This document shows positions 1 through 12,731 of a DNA stretch of 64,000 bases, piece after piece. Each line of letters opens with the position of its first letter. The stretch's first letter is position 1. The notes under the pieces were generated by a model. That model saw only the letters and a program-made list of their open reading frames with translations, searched no databases and was not told where the DNA came from. Source of the stretch: Bradysia coprophila (lineage: Eukaryota; Arthropoda; Insecta; Diptera; Sciaridae). The position numbers and the translations under genes were made by a program. Where the stretch lies: positions 2,283,950 to 2,347,949 of the forward strand of contig NW_023503370.1 in assembly GCF_014529535.1 (NCBI RefSeq), in the 5' to 3' direction.

Positions 1-34
1 AACCCATTTCCAAATACAATATTTACACACAATC

Positions 35-3000
35 CTATCGCATCTTTCTCGCCCGTTTCCACAAAAAGAATAAAGCTAAACCGTTGAATGAAACATATAA
101 AATGACTAAACACCACAAATTGCGCTGCAAATTACTGGGCACGAAACTGTAATGCTGTAAAACCTCTTCGCCAGTACGAAGACACGGTAAATCGTCATCC
201 TGAATGTCGGTAAAGCAAGCTGAAACAATATCACAGAATGTTAGAATCGATTGCCATTTTCATGTTTCGAATGACGACGACAACTCAACTGATATTTTGT
301 ATCGATTCCCACTGAACGATCGATATCGCTTCGTTGGCATACATGAGCCAAGACAGATATTGCATCCACGACCAATATTTCGATACCGAGCTAAAATGGA
401 CGATTCACTTTCCGTTGATGGATCGTTTACGATATTTGTTACGTTTTGTTAGTGATACCTTAGGTTAATGAATGCCCCCGACGTCATCATCAAAATATAA
501 TCGAATGGTACTATGTAGGCCATAGCTAATGCTACCGAGTCGAAAGCGGTTGAAAATAATAGTCCTGGTGGAATAAGTGGTTTCGATAATCAAAGAAATA
601 ATTTTTTTTGCCTTGGCCCTTACCACATGAAGTAGCGACATTAATGACCAATATAGATGCCAACATTGTTATTAGAAAAGCGTTCAGCGATTCACGTAAT
701 CCGGCTAAGAAGTAAGCTATGACAACGAATATCATCGGCTCAAAAATTAGTCCAGGAATCTAGGAATAATTTCATTAGGTGTCTTCAGCAATAGAGGCCA
801 CAGTTGTCAAAATTGTACTAACAAGTGCAATGACATTAGCCAAATAATACAAAACCGTATTGTAGAGTCCTGAACGTTTCTCACGCAAAAACAAGGGGAA
901 ACCCTGAGGAAATATGGCCAACACCGAGTACATTGGACCAAAGGTATTTTCCGTTATCATAATAAAGACGGCTCCTTGGACAGATTGTATTCCTCTTTGG
1001 GTTAGCTCAGCCGATCCGAAAAAACATAGGCCAGCCATCAGTGCAATAACCTGGTGATGATTCAAGTATATAGAATGTGCAAACGAAACTGAGACGACCA
1101 ACCGACTACTCACAATTTTCTGTATAATTCGTAATGTTTGTATCGTTGGATCTCTTATGATAGTCAGAAAGTTACGGTAGCAAAGCCAGAATAAGGTCTT
1201 TGGCCAATATGGTCTACGTAGCTGGTAGTTATTATAATTTGTGTCATGGAACTCTTCACATTCCATAATGTGCATTTCAAAATTAGTCAAAACGTTGATT
1301 CGTCCAGCAAATTCACTAACTGCATACTGATCACATATTCGATTAACTGATTTTTGTGATGCGTTCTCTGACCCGGGTGCGATAGCTAATGTACCAATTA
1401 GAAAATCAGCTGGATTGTATGTTTCAGGGCAGATGTAACCATTCCTAAACACAAGAAAGTAGTCACAATCATCACAACGCGACAATTCCTTTTCGGTTGA
1501 AAGAAATTTACCCAGCAAAAAAATCTAAAGCTTGATTAGGCGTTCCGATGAAAGCTATGCGGCCATCAGCCAACAACGTCACCTGATGAAACATAGAGAA
1601 TAGCTGACTAGACGGCTGATGTATCGTACACATTATTGTTGTACCAGTACCAGCCAAAGACAATAATGTTCCTACTAATTGTTGAGCACTGTACGAATCC
1701 AAACCAGTGGTTGGTTCATCACAGAATAAAATAGCCGGATTGATTAACAATTCAGAAGCGAATGCTAAGCGTTTTTTCTCGCCACCCGACAATACTTTCA
1801 TTCCGATGTCGTCGCTCCCGATTCTGTAGTTGGAACAAGCCGTTAGGCCCGTTTTTTCCAGCAGATCTTTTATGAGCTTACATTTCTGAAGCTTCGATAT
1901 GCGACGATCCAAGCGTAGGTTGGCCTTAATGAGATATGTGACTTGAGACTAGGACATCTTGTTCCTTGTTGGAAAAAGTTACCATGAACGATAGATGCTC
2001 CATAACGGTCAGACTACCAATGAAGAGGTCGTCCTGGTACACAAATCCACTAATGTCATTCATAAATGGTCCAATCTTTCTACCATTTAATAATATGTCA
2101 CCTTGAACGGTTACGCCAGCTGTAAAAATGGTAGAACAAAAATGGTTTCAATTACGGAATGTAAAGATGCATTGAATTACCAAACGTACCAGGATTGCGA
2201 AATGACAGTGCTGACATCAATGTGCTCTTACCAGAACCACTGAAGATAAAAGAATGTTTCAATAGTTTTTATAGTACGACTGTGATCTGTTAGTTTATTG
2301 TGATTGAGTGGTACAAGAACGAAAGGTTGACAATATTCCAAATGACCCTCCTCATACGTAAATTCAAGCGAACATTTATTTCAATGATTTCTTCAATTCT
2401 TGTAAGATCTTACATTGTTCCATACAAACGGATGGTAATATTCGAGCGTTATTTTATATGGATTTACCATATAATTGATGAATTACCGGTAAAATTTCCC
2501 GATATTGGTAGATATTGCTCGAAATTGAGTTAATAACGGTAAAATACTCCAAAAGGAAAAATTCCATTTGTAATCCAGGGATTGGAATATATTTCCCCGT
2601 TTACAAACGGCGAGCTTAGCGTTCCCTTTTTCTTTTTAACTTAGCAGTCACCAAAAAGGTTAGAGCGAAAGAAAATGTATTTTTAGTAGTGAACCGCTCA
2701 CATATATTAAAACAGATTGGTCCTTAAGCCATCGAATCCTAACCTTGATCCCATTAATGCCATCAACGTTCCCGGCTGAATAGCCCCACTAGAGTTGTTA
2801 ATTATCCTCTTCAGGCGGCAATTATTGGTCGATCGGTCCAAATTTGCATAAACACTGACATCTCGCCACACAAGCGTGCATCCGTCTGATGGCGCCCATT
2901 TCGAGTATCCGCGCAACGGCATTTCAATCTGATCATTTTTTACATTTGCCGTCATGGACTTTTCCACAGTTGAACTTCTATCAATGTTTGGCCTTTCTGT

Positions 3001-3072
3001 CGAAGACGAGTCACTACTGAATGCAATAACATCGGGAATGGATTCGGAACTGCTACTGCTACGTCGCGACAT
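35..3072 (-). CDS. st: Scarlet, ABCG-family eye-pigment precursor transporter (complete, 10 exons)
   Basis: Half-size ABC transporter of the white/scarlet/brown group. In flies Scarlet pairs with White to move tryptophan-derived ommochrome precursors into pigment granules. Proposed exons: 3072-2744, 2239-2190, 2119-1983, 1924-1512, 1444-1114, 1050-823, 759-624, 564-459, 390-290 and 219-35. All introns are GT..AG, most are 60-75 bp, and the phases sum to 672 codons including the stop, close to the length I recall for fly Scarlet. Walker A is GSSGSGKST (residues 108-116) and is split by intron 1. The signature LSGGE is at 217-221, Walker B ILFCDE at 237-242 and the H-loop His at about 274. The membrane domain fills about 370-671 and carries the family phrases NPADF, LFPQGFPLF and LSWLMYANEA, with NITC in the last luminal loop. 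The N-terminal KWAPSDGCTLVWRDVSVY and the RIINNSSGAIQPGTLMALMG block fit Scarlet better than White. Every key residue is present and I see no break. Confidence 0.93.
2240..2743 (-). other. Intron 1 of scarlet
   Basis: This is the only long intron of scarlet (504 bp). It splits the P-loop codons (GS/SGSGKST). It is AT-rich and has short inverted stretches around 2440-2560, but no ORF with family resemblance. The 77-codon open frame on the plus strand (2300-2533) looks like chance. Confidence 0.6.
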
Positions 3073-5277
3073 TTTATTTAATTAATGATTTTAACGACAA
3101 CGAATTGAAAACTATCTTCAGCACATCATGACAACCGAATCTCGACTAACGTTGGCGAGGCGATGTGATACCCCTTGAGTCCCCTTTGCATTTGGAAATT
3201 AAAACCACAAAAATGAAATCTAAACCGAACTGTGTTGGATCGCATAGCATACAAGACAGATACAAAATGTTCTGCCGTTTCGATTGAGACAACACCAATG
3301 GCTTTTAACAGCGTGCAATGTAGGCATGTATAAATTGTTACACTGTGTCGACTCGTACACAGTTTTTGAATTTTATATTATTGCCATTGAATAGAATTGT
3401 ATGGCTCAGTACAACACATAACACAGTGCCTGCATTATGTTCATGGAGTCCATTATCACTGAAATTTGATCATGTGTAACAGGGAATATCGACATTACGA
3501 TGAAACCAATGAAACGCTAGAAGTATGTAAATAGACAAATGGTTTGAGACAACAATTCAGTTCATCAGAGATTTGAATGCTAATGCCTATGAATTCGATG
3601 AAATTGTTTTATGACGACACATGTAATATGGGAATTACGAAAAATGTTTATTAATGTAAACAATTCAAAAGTCATCCTGCTAACCAGAGGGTCGTCTCGG
3701 TTCTCTTTATATCTGGTCATAGTTGTAGCTCATGTTGCTCTACGTACTTGGTTCGTTCAAATTCTATGTTGACTACGTGTGCTCTATGTTCTGTGACTAC
3801 AACGACACTTAATTAAGGTGAGACTCTAAAAATTTTGCTTTATTTCCTGGTGTGAGCTGATAGTAGCTTCCCTAAAAAGGAGTGGAGCGATTGAGACTCC
3901 CATCATATTTCGGAATATTGTTTAAGCGAAAACGTGTCAACAGACGTAGGGGACTTCTGAGTTCCGCTGACAATTCAAAATCGTCAAAATTAGGTGAGTA
4001 GTAAGAAATAACTATCGAAAAATGGATTTTGAGGAGACGTAAATCGGTGAATCGGTTAATCCAAAGTGCAAGTGATGATTAATGATCCTTATCAATGGTA
4101 CGTTTAGTGGGTTTAGGAAAATCGACTTCCTGAACTTGTCAAAATTTCGTAAAATATATTAATTTGCTCTTCGGTGAATTTTTGGCAAGCATAGGAAGTG
4201 GACTTTGCACGAATTGACCCTGTGACGTAATCAATCTCGCGTATTCTCCTTTTTATGTATCCCCTCGCCTGAAACCGTTCTTTTGACCTTAAAAGTATTC
4301 TAGAGTTGTAAAAAAATCTGGATCGGAATGGGTCTGATTCTGTTCATTAAGACGCCCAAGAAAACAATTAAGAATCTGACGATCTGTATTAGTTTCATAG
4401 GTTAAATCTAAAAATTATTCCCCTCGTGAGATGGTAGTAAGTAGTGACAATGTCCGCCAGTGACTATATTTGGGAAATCGTTTTCCAGTCTTTTCTCAAA
4501 TTTTCCCAAAAAATATTTTTTTTTTGGAAATGTCCCTAAAAATGTCCCTGATTCAATCCCACAAAAAGTAGCTTTCTTTTGCTCTTAACAAAAAAAAAAC
4601 AGTCTGGCAAGCAGGACTGATTTCAAAACCATTTAATTTATAAAGTTAAACAACCGTAACCACCAAAAATTATGTTTTTAAATTTGCTCATGACAAAACT
4701 AATATCTCGACAAAAAGGTCAAAATAAAAGTGTAATAATGGGTTTCAAGCGATTTCTATCTGTAAAAACATTTCTCAAATTTTAACCGAATGAACACCAT
4801 TATTACTGCAATTTTCTTTCAGATGGGCTAAGAATAAACGTCTCTTTAATTTCCATTGTTAACACAAATTCGGCAATATTTAAGACAACAATAAAGAATA
4901 AAATGTACCGAGAAAAATAAATTGTCATTCGTGTATGTATATGCAATAGATTATAACGAAATTCAGCTTTATCTCATCACATATTAAAACATGCATGTAT
5001 GATGTGAGCTGCTCTATTATATGCGAACATTCCAGCGGTTATTTAAAATATGCTTTGACATTTTTACACCGCATATGAGGTGAGGTTATCCAGCTTGCAG
5101 TCGAGTTGATTTTGTTAACTCATGAAGTGATTTAGAAAAACATACAAATCCGATGATGATGGAACTGGATGCTTGCGGTGTATCTGTATGAGAATATGGC
5201 TTTTTCTGACCTGTGGAGAAAGTAAGGTTAATAACACCGCACTCCTAAAAAAATTGTTTAAAGTGTGTGGAATGTTT
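3073..5277. other. Intergenic DNA upstream of scarlet, no gene seen
   Basis: AT-rich spacer between the start of scarlet and the first inverted-repeat element. The first few hundred bases should hold the scarlet promoter and 5' UTR, but I see no clear TATA box and cannot place the start site. It contains poly-A/T runs (about 4500-4600) and no long open frame. Confidence 0.5.
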
Positions 5278-5458
5278 AACCTAATTTTATCCACTTAGAG
5301 TGACAAAATGACAGTTTGTTGACGTTTAGTTTGAAGACAATTCAGTGAAGAAAATTTCTACTCAGGGGAACAAAATAGAAATTTTCTCACTCGCAATTTT
5401 TACTTTGTTTTTGTTTTTAAAATTTGTATATGTCACTCTGTGGTAAGACTAACATTAT
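5278..5458. repeat. Short inverted-repeat element (possible MITE)
   Basis: The ends are related in inverted orientation: CCACTTAGAGTGACA on the left (about 5290) and TGTCACTCTGTGG on the right (about 5430). Inside is a second hairpin, GAAGAAAATTTCTA against TAGAAATTTTCTCAC (5348-5393). The boundaries are approximate and no target duplication was identified. Confidence 0.45.
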
Positions 5459-5516
5459 GTATCAGCTCGGAGAGGGAGTTTGGGTCTATCTTTGCATCAA
5501 CATATAAAAAATGATA

Positions 5517-5958
5517 TGCACCTGTGTCCAAATGTTTACTTTGACGAGTTGGATTACAATCCGCGCCTTCGGCTAAGGGCCTATTTTTGGAATTTTTTTT
5601 GGAAACTTTTTCCAAAATTTCCAAAAAATTGCCAAAAATTTCCAAAAACTGCGAGGTCCAAAAATCGATTTTTCCATAATTTCGAACTGTTTTGGTAACT
5701 CCGGAGCTCAGCATTATGTTTTAGCCGGCTCTCAATGATTTATGTTTGATTATTGACGCTCTCATCTTTCAAATTAATCGTGAGTCAGTTAAAACGCAAG
5801 GCTGATTCAGCGGTTGCCAAAACCGTTCAAAATGGTGGAAAAACTTGGTTTTTGGCAATTTTTTTTGCAAAATAGGCCTTGCTTTGACGAGTTGGATTAC
5901 GATCCGCGCCTTCGGCTTTTAAACATTTGTACACAAAGTAAACATGTGGACAGGTGCA
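5517..5958. mobile_element. MITE with TGCACCTG termini, interrupted by an inner element
   Basis: Terminal inverted repeats TGCACCTGTGTCCAAATG (left) and CATGTGGACAGGTGCA (right) continue inward for about 25 bp and are flanked by TA on both sides (5515-5516 and 5959-5960). A 35 bp motif containing GACGAGTTGGATTAC and CCTTCGGCT occurs twice in direct orientation (5540-5574 and 5883-5917). It flanks an AT-rich insert whose own ends are AGGGCCTATTTT and AAAATAGGCCTT. Removing one motif copy plus the insert would give a hairpin of about 100 bp, like the relative at 22475. No protein is encoded. Confidence 0.75.
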
Positions 5959-8900
5959 TAATATTTGTTATAATGAATTGATTTTTTCGTTTCGTGGAGA
6001 CCACACCGCAAAGGAGAGGAAAAACCGATTGTTTTCTCGCCTGTGTTTTGAAATAGTTGATTGTTCAACGATGGAAATAAGTTAGAAATTGCAATTTTTT
6101 CCCGAGGTAAACTCAACGTTTTTCACAATAACGGCTTCCAAAGTTTGAAAGAAATTACTATTTTCTCACCTCATCTGAAACTTTGTTGTTTAAAACGTTA
6201 TGTTGACACCGTGAACACCAACTTTATTCCCCTCGGTGAATAACAGACGATTGTTAGCTACGGTAACCGTATGATTAGATTATATACCAATTTTTAAAAC
6301 ACTAACAAAACCAATATTTGAACAAACGAAGAAAAAGATACAGCTGGACTATATGGTTAAAAGATCTCTCGGAATTATCCGTTAGCTGAATGAGCATTAC
6401 ATAAAAGAATACAAATTAATTTGATTTATTGCATTTGTAACCAGTCGCAATGCTTACATTACGTAGGTTATTGGATTAATGGCCAATTAGAAGGTGCTTG
6501 GTGATAAACTTAATTTTTTTGGGCACACGATGTTGTTTTTGGACTTCAAGAAAGAAAATGGGTTTTCTGTTCAATTTAATTAAATTAATTTTATTTGCCG
6601 TGCTACTTTATTGAGAAAAGAATCCGAGAAAAAAAAATTGAATGGGAAATTTTATGTGTTGACATTTTCCGATATAATGGAAGCAAAAAGTTTTTGTTGC
6701 TGTTGACCATTGGCAACATCAAAAAATCCAAATGCATTTCCATTGGATAATATTGTTGACGGAGTCAATTCAACTCGCCCGATACCTTTTTCTATTAATT
6801 TTGCATAATAATAGGAATAGTTTCGCATAATTCATTCAGAGTTATATTGATTTTGTTGCTGGTTTTACAATAAAATGCGCTACACATAAAAGATCGTAAT
6901 AATTTAAAACGCATTGACCAAAACGGCAGATATTTTATGAAAGTTTGTTTTTTTTTCTCGTTCAATATTCAATGTTGGACAAGAAATTCCCTGCATTATG
7001 TCAGGGAAAAGAAACAAATAAAGTGATTTCGATTATGTCATTTCGTATGTCTTTAGAGATTTTTTTTTTTTTGAAAAGTGACAGTTTTTCTTTTGAAAAT
7101 CGAAAATGTTACAAATAAATTTGAAATAAAATTTTATTTTTATTATTATGTTTAGCATCGATAATAATTTGAATAAATTTTAGTTTGTCATTTGGCGGTG
7201 TTTATTTGGTAAGAATAAAGTATTGTAACATTTTGATGTGGGTCAATTTCTGTATCAACAAAATCAGCGGAGATTTCTTTGTTTTGGTCCATTGTTGAAC
7301 GACGATGACCTTATATCAGTTTGAGATGTCTTACTGTAAGCTTTTGTTTTTCGGAAAACTTTTGTTTCTTGTCAGAATTAAGTAATTCGTTATTTTTATA
7401 TTTCATTATTACCATCAACGTTCTCGAAATGCATTGATGTAATGTGAATATTCAAGTGGGCTTTGTTTGCATAACAAAACTTCTTTGGTCGAAAAATGGC
7501 AAAATGCATGCTATTAAAAAAGTTGCATTGGTGGGTAGTAGATGAATAGACAATCCTCCCACTGACAAAAAAGGATTTCAAAAGATTAACTGTGGCGGAT
7601 AATTCATCTCCGAGCTGTCGTTTTTCTCATCATACTGAAAAGAGGCTATTTGATGGCTGTGTGTTGTCTATTTTTGATGTCGCACTGAATATGTAATTCG
7701 AAATTAGACGTAGAATTTTTCTATGTTATCGCCGATCCTGTTGTAACGACATATTGTAGTTATGTGTATCGTTCTACATAATATTAAACTCACCACAAAT
7801 TCGCCTTACTTGGGACTCGTGTGTTAACTGTAGTGTTTACATACTTTTGTAGCTGCATTCCCCATAACATGCTGCATGTCATTTGTGAAATTTACCAGAA
7901 TTTTTCGATTTTTTTTTTGTAAAATGCCAAGTTTGTGAAATTTTGCCTTTGTGAAATTTTGCGAAATTTCACCAAATCCTTAATACATGAATTTTGAAAA
8001 TTTCACAAAATATAGGTCCTGTAGCGTAGCAGCACGCTAACACGACATGCAGCTGTAATCTGACAAATTTTTACTAGGATATTTCTTGTTAAGACTTATG
8101 GGAATTTTACAGTTTTTGACGAATTCTGGGACGATTTCCCAATTTCTCCCAAATGGAGACAATGCATTCTATGGGTCCACAAAAACACTTTGTCTAAACG
8201 ATCTATTAACATGCCTATGACCCGTATTTATATTAGAATTTAAAGTTGAAGACTGGAAACAAAAGTACCACCCCTTCCGCTTTAGATAACTCTTCCACTT
8301 CAAAAAAAAAAAGATTTTCAGATAGAAGAAACGAAAGACGAGAATGAAGAGGGTGCTAGTTTGTATAACACTCACCGAAAATCTGTTTTATTTTGTAAAA
8401 AAAACTTTTATTGAAATCACTCAGGTTACATCGTGTTTGTGTAATCTAGAAGCAGATTCAAGTGGTCAGCTAGGGTGCAGCTTTTCAAACTTTAAAAATG
8501 TCTTTATTTTGTTATGGAAAGAAATGCACTACTAGTGCATAGGCAGAAGAAACAATTTTTGGAAAAGAAATAAAAAAAACTTCCAATGATTGAACTTAAA
8601 GAACTAGGACTATTTACACAGCGAAAATCTTATTAAATCTCGAGTGCAGAGTTTGTTTTTCCTTTAATGTTGTCGACTTGGTATTATAAAAAATGAACAA
8701 ACAGTTCATGCAACCGATGAGACATTGAAAAAGTAAACACTAAAGATGAAGTTCTCAATATTTCGCCAAGCATCAAGAAACAAAGCACCTCCTACTCCTA
8801 TGCATATCTGATGGGAATTCAATCGCCTAATACGTCAATAGTATTCCGTTATTGAACAAAATACAAATATTTAAATTCAACACTTCAACAGTATAAAAAC

Positions 8901-10552
8901 GGTATTGGCATGCAAACATCCCACAACCAGATATACACAACCAGATAAAATGTAAACAATCTTGTGCAAGCAAAGTCAATGGTAACATCAGTCTCAGTCT
9001 TACATAACATTTTTTCCAGTTTATTCGTCGTGCACACTGTTCCCTGTTGAACAACTTCTAAAACTGGAATATATCTTATAGTCTTCGTGTCGCATAAAAA
9101 AACCTGATTCTCAGAATCGAGACTTTTATTTTCTGAGGTCAGTTTTGCACATTTATACGCGACGTTGTTCTTACTGAGAGAATAACAAATAAAATTGCAG
9201 CAAGGTTTTTTTTATCTAACCGCATCATCTCGAACATTTAACTCTTCATATATGCTATGTCTAATATCTCAACGACCATGTGCACACGTACAGTATTATA
9301 CCACTGATTGTACGTATTAATACGGAATTTCGATATAAATTGAATTTTTGTTTGTTGTATTCAAAGTTCTGATTGAGAAAAAAATGTGTTATACACAAAA
9401 TACCGTTGAGGAATCTGTGGATAGCTGTTATGAAATTGCAGTTAATAATGACCTCCTTAACTCTTTAAAGTTCCGTACTACCGCAATATGCCCGATTGCC
9501 CGATCTACTTATTGATTAGATAATTCTAGGAATATGTTTGGCTATAATCTAATGCTATTACTGGTTTACGTATAGAATAATATCATACATTTAGAACGAT
9601 CTGTCGGTGCTTGATGATCAGCGCGTATAATAAACAACGAAATGAATAGGCTCAGCTTGTTAAAACATTAAACCACAGAGCGATTAAACGGTAAATGATA
9701 AATGGTAATCTGTCTTTGCACAATTTGTTTAAAACAATTTCTAGTTTTGCTGAAGAAAAAAAAACTTTTTCTGAACAAATTATTTATGAATTTAGAATGT
9801 CTCATAACGTCCGCTCGTTACAACGGAGAGAAATGGAATGTACGCTTGAAATTAGCGAAATGTATTATCAACCACGAATTATTAGATTTAATATTTTATT
9901 GATCATAAATCGCTAATTTGGTACGTACCGTTAATTTTTGAATACCAAGGAAAAGGTGTAATGACCAACCATTTCACTTTTTTTTGTCTAATAATGTAGA
10001 TTGGCAAATAATTTATAATCGGAAAAAAATTCCCAATTTAGGTAATCCGTTAAAATATCGACACTTCTGCCTAGGAAAGTTCTTCGATTGTTGCCACATT
10101 CATCACACTTTCACTATAAAAAGAACCTTTAATATATCGGAACTTGGAACCCAGCCGCTTAAATAATCACGTAATTTTTGGAGAACCTCTTTGATGATGA
10201 GTACACCGTCTAATATCACGTTAAATTTTGATTACAAGCTTGTCTTCCTTTTTGAACAGTCCTTGAAACCTCATAGTTTATTTAGAACTAAATCAGTTGC
10301 AGCTGTGGCTACCGGTTGCGGTCTGGAAAAATGCTGATCACGTCTTGAAACATCGTTCCATTACCACTTTACCCAAAATAATATTACCATCTCGATGTAC
10401 TCCACCCATACATTTTAAGGTCCATTGTCCATTGTCTGCAGTTTGAGTAATCATGAATTTTGATCAATGAATTTTCTCGAAGATCTAAATGGACAGCGAA
10501 ATGGAGAGGTCATGTGTATTATTAGTATTTAAATATTACTTTTCATAGTAAA
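5959..10552. other. Intergenic AT-rich DNA, no gene seen
   Basis: About 4.6 kb with only short open frames that resemble no family. It has many homopolymer runs (T runs near 6950, 7065 and 7905). A 7860-8060 stretch has weakly inverted ends (GCTGCAT.. and ..ATGCAGC) and may be a decayed inverted-repeat element. No tRNA or rRNA was recognised. Confidence 0.5.
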
Positions 10553-11010
10553 TTGCAATTTCATTCAGAAAGATCCATTGCCATTTGTTACAAGTTTGAC
10601 CATTCGCTTGATCGAGTTCGTCCATCTTTCTGGTGGTCTGCCCATTGGTCGTGTCATTGGTGGTCTCCAATCCATTATGGTTTTGGTCCAACGTTCGTCT
10701 GTCATTCTCGCACTTCCACTTTAGAGATGCTACCACTTCCATCATGTCTACGACTTTCTTTACTGATTCGTCATTTTATCTCATTGCTCTTTGTGCTACT
10801 CTGAGCTGGTTCTCGGATGCTTTCGTTAGTATTAACGTTTCTGCTACATACGAATAGTCAAACACCTTCCTTTTCAGACTGTTGTTCATTTTGCTTTTAA
10901 AAACCATCCTAAATTTTCTGAGCGCTGCCCTTCCAAGACCAATCCTTCTTTTGTCCTCTGCTGTCTGATTGTCTGGACCTAGTTTTAACTTGTGGCCAAC
11001 ATACACATAG
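10553..11010 (-). pseudogene. Decayed 3' end of a non-LTR retrotransposon (LINE) reverse transcriptase
   Basis: Read on the minus strand, 11006-10776 gives a frame with YVGHKLKLGPDNQTAE, RRIGLGRAALRKF, VFKSKMNNSLKRKVFD and LRVAQRAMR. This is the typical block just after the RT catalytic core in arthropod RTE-like elements. After frame breaks, 10730-10570 gives ARMTDERWTKTIMDWRP followed by GRPPERWTNSIKR, the usual C-terminal tail of the same proteins. No intact ORF joins them, and the endonuclease and the RT catalytic motif are absent. This is a 5'-truncated dead copy. The family-level call is from memory of such proteins, so the clade name is tentative. Confidence 0.8.
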
Positions 11011-11033
11011 TTGTCGACTCTTTTACTGACTGA

Positions 11034-11153
11034 CCCATGCGAAAGTTACCTTTTACATTGCAGTTTACCCCCTATGAAAATGATCTATTGCATGAAGAAT
11101 ATTTTCAGTTAACTTTACGTAAATTCCTTTGTGATATTGACCTTTTGCATGGG
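11034..11153. mobile_element. MITE with CCCATGCGAAAGT termini
   Basis: The left end CCCATGCGAAAGTTACC is matched by the inverted right end GACCTTTTGCATGGG, giving a 120 bp foldback. A relative with the same terminus and the same internal phrase (CAGTTTACCCC, ATGAAGAATAT) lies at 33251-33343. It is non-coding and abuts the LINE fragment. Confidence 0.7.
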
Positions 11154-12667
11154 GAGAATTCATCGAATGCTTGTCATCAGCTGGAATATACACTTGTTAA
11201 TAAGACAGTTAACTTGTTAATTAAAAAAAAAAAACAATTGTGAGTTTTCTTTCGCAGCATTCAATGTGTTCTACTATTTTGAGGCATGACGAAATGGAAA
11301 TTACCGCAAAGGCCATCAGATCTATGAATTATTTGTGAGGAGTGTAAGGGTGTAAAGGAATGCGAGTAAAAACGAATACAGATCATAATCACCGCATTAC
11401 GGATAGACCGACAGGTCAAAGTGAAACAAATTTATTTGCCAAATACCGCTTCCGCAATTTTTTATATTGTAAAGTGTAAATAATATTCAAGAAAAAAGAT
11501 TTTATATCAAATTTAAGAAAAAGTAGCCAAAAAAAATCCACGTCGATATGAATACACATTTCCTGGTATACCCGAAAAGTAAATAAAATAAAATTAGAAA
11601 TAAAGTTTAAGCTTTTACGTAAACCCATAAAAATAAAGTACATGCCGAAGTCAATAATTGTCTAATTTAATAACAATTTGCAACACTCGCATAACAATTC
11701 ACCTTTTCCAACTAAAAAAACTAAACTTTTAAATTCTATTGTTTTTGTTAGATTTTCCAAATATATAATACGTAAGTAAACAAAAATAATATATAATATC
11801 CACAGAGGTATACAATAAATTTAACTATACACATCTGTCAGACCAGCAGCTATGTATCATTGTACGAACATATTATTGGAAAATCATAAATTTTCTCACA
11901 CAAAATTTCTCTTTTTGTTTCAAACGAAAATTTTCTCTGTACGAAATATATTTTTTTTTCTTTAATTTAAATTTATATGTTTACCAGCGATACGATTTAT
12001 CGAAAAATCATTTATTACTTGAAATGGTTGCATTCAATTTGCTCTGCAGTTTTGAGAGAAAATTCAGCCAAAAAAAAACAAAACACATCGGTTGCCACTC
12101 TTTTTTTCGGTATATTCGCTAAAAGACTCTGCATAAGATCGTGCACGAAGAAGTTATCAGAAGAAATTTTAGTTGCTGCTCACCTGTTGATTCGTTTAGA
12201 CGGGTTTCGATGTGTATCGCGTAAATGAATTTTTGTTTTGGTCTTATGTTTAAAACAATTTTTTTAACGGTTACACGGTCTGTAGAATAAGTTAAATGAC
12301 TGTCTTGGTGATTTATTACAAAATATTGTGCATTTCTTAATTATAATTATGAATTTTTAGTTGAAGAAAGATGATGGATGATATAGTTATCTAACTTAAA
12401 GTGTTATTTCATTTATGTATGGTGATAATGGTCTGTAACAAATATGCTCCATTCTTTAAAATGATTTCATAGTGGCAGTTGCTTAGTATAATTTAAAAAA
12501 AAAAATTAATTAATTAACTGATATGTACGAGAACTCTGTCGAAACAATATGATGTTGAGCTATACAAGAACTGTGTTGAAAGTGCAATTGAAAATGTGAT
12601 TTTTCGATGACTGACAATTAATTAAATTGTGCAATATAACACCAAATGGATAAAAAATTTACCAAAA
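11154..12667. other. Intergenic DNA upstream of the proposed cadherin start
   Basis: Very AT-rich spacer with short ATTAATTAATTA runs near 12505. It should contain the promoter and 5' UTR of the large cadherin if the first exon at 12668 is right, but no core promoter is clear. A short upstream ATG at 12646, in a different frame, overlaps the proposed start. Confidence 0.45.
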
Positions 12668-12731
12668 ATGGATTACAGATTTACTTTACACAGATTATGG
12701 ACTATTTTAATGTCAATTCATCTCGTAAATG
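12668..12731 (+). CDS. Proposed first coding exon (signal peptide) of the cadherin
   Basis: The ATG lies in a good context (CCAAAAATGG) and opens a short hydrophobic leader with LWTILMSIHLVN, ending at AATG/GTAAGC. The exon is 64 nt, leaving phase 1, exactly what the exon at 23349 needs (it begins CT TGT TAC). The join makes ..LVNA followed by CYFYSKLG, a normal signal cleavage site (V-x-A) directly before the first cadherin repeat. The implied intron is 10.6 kb. A nearer candidate at 23059 fails on phase. Without a transcript this remains an inference. Confidence 0.6.
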
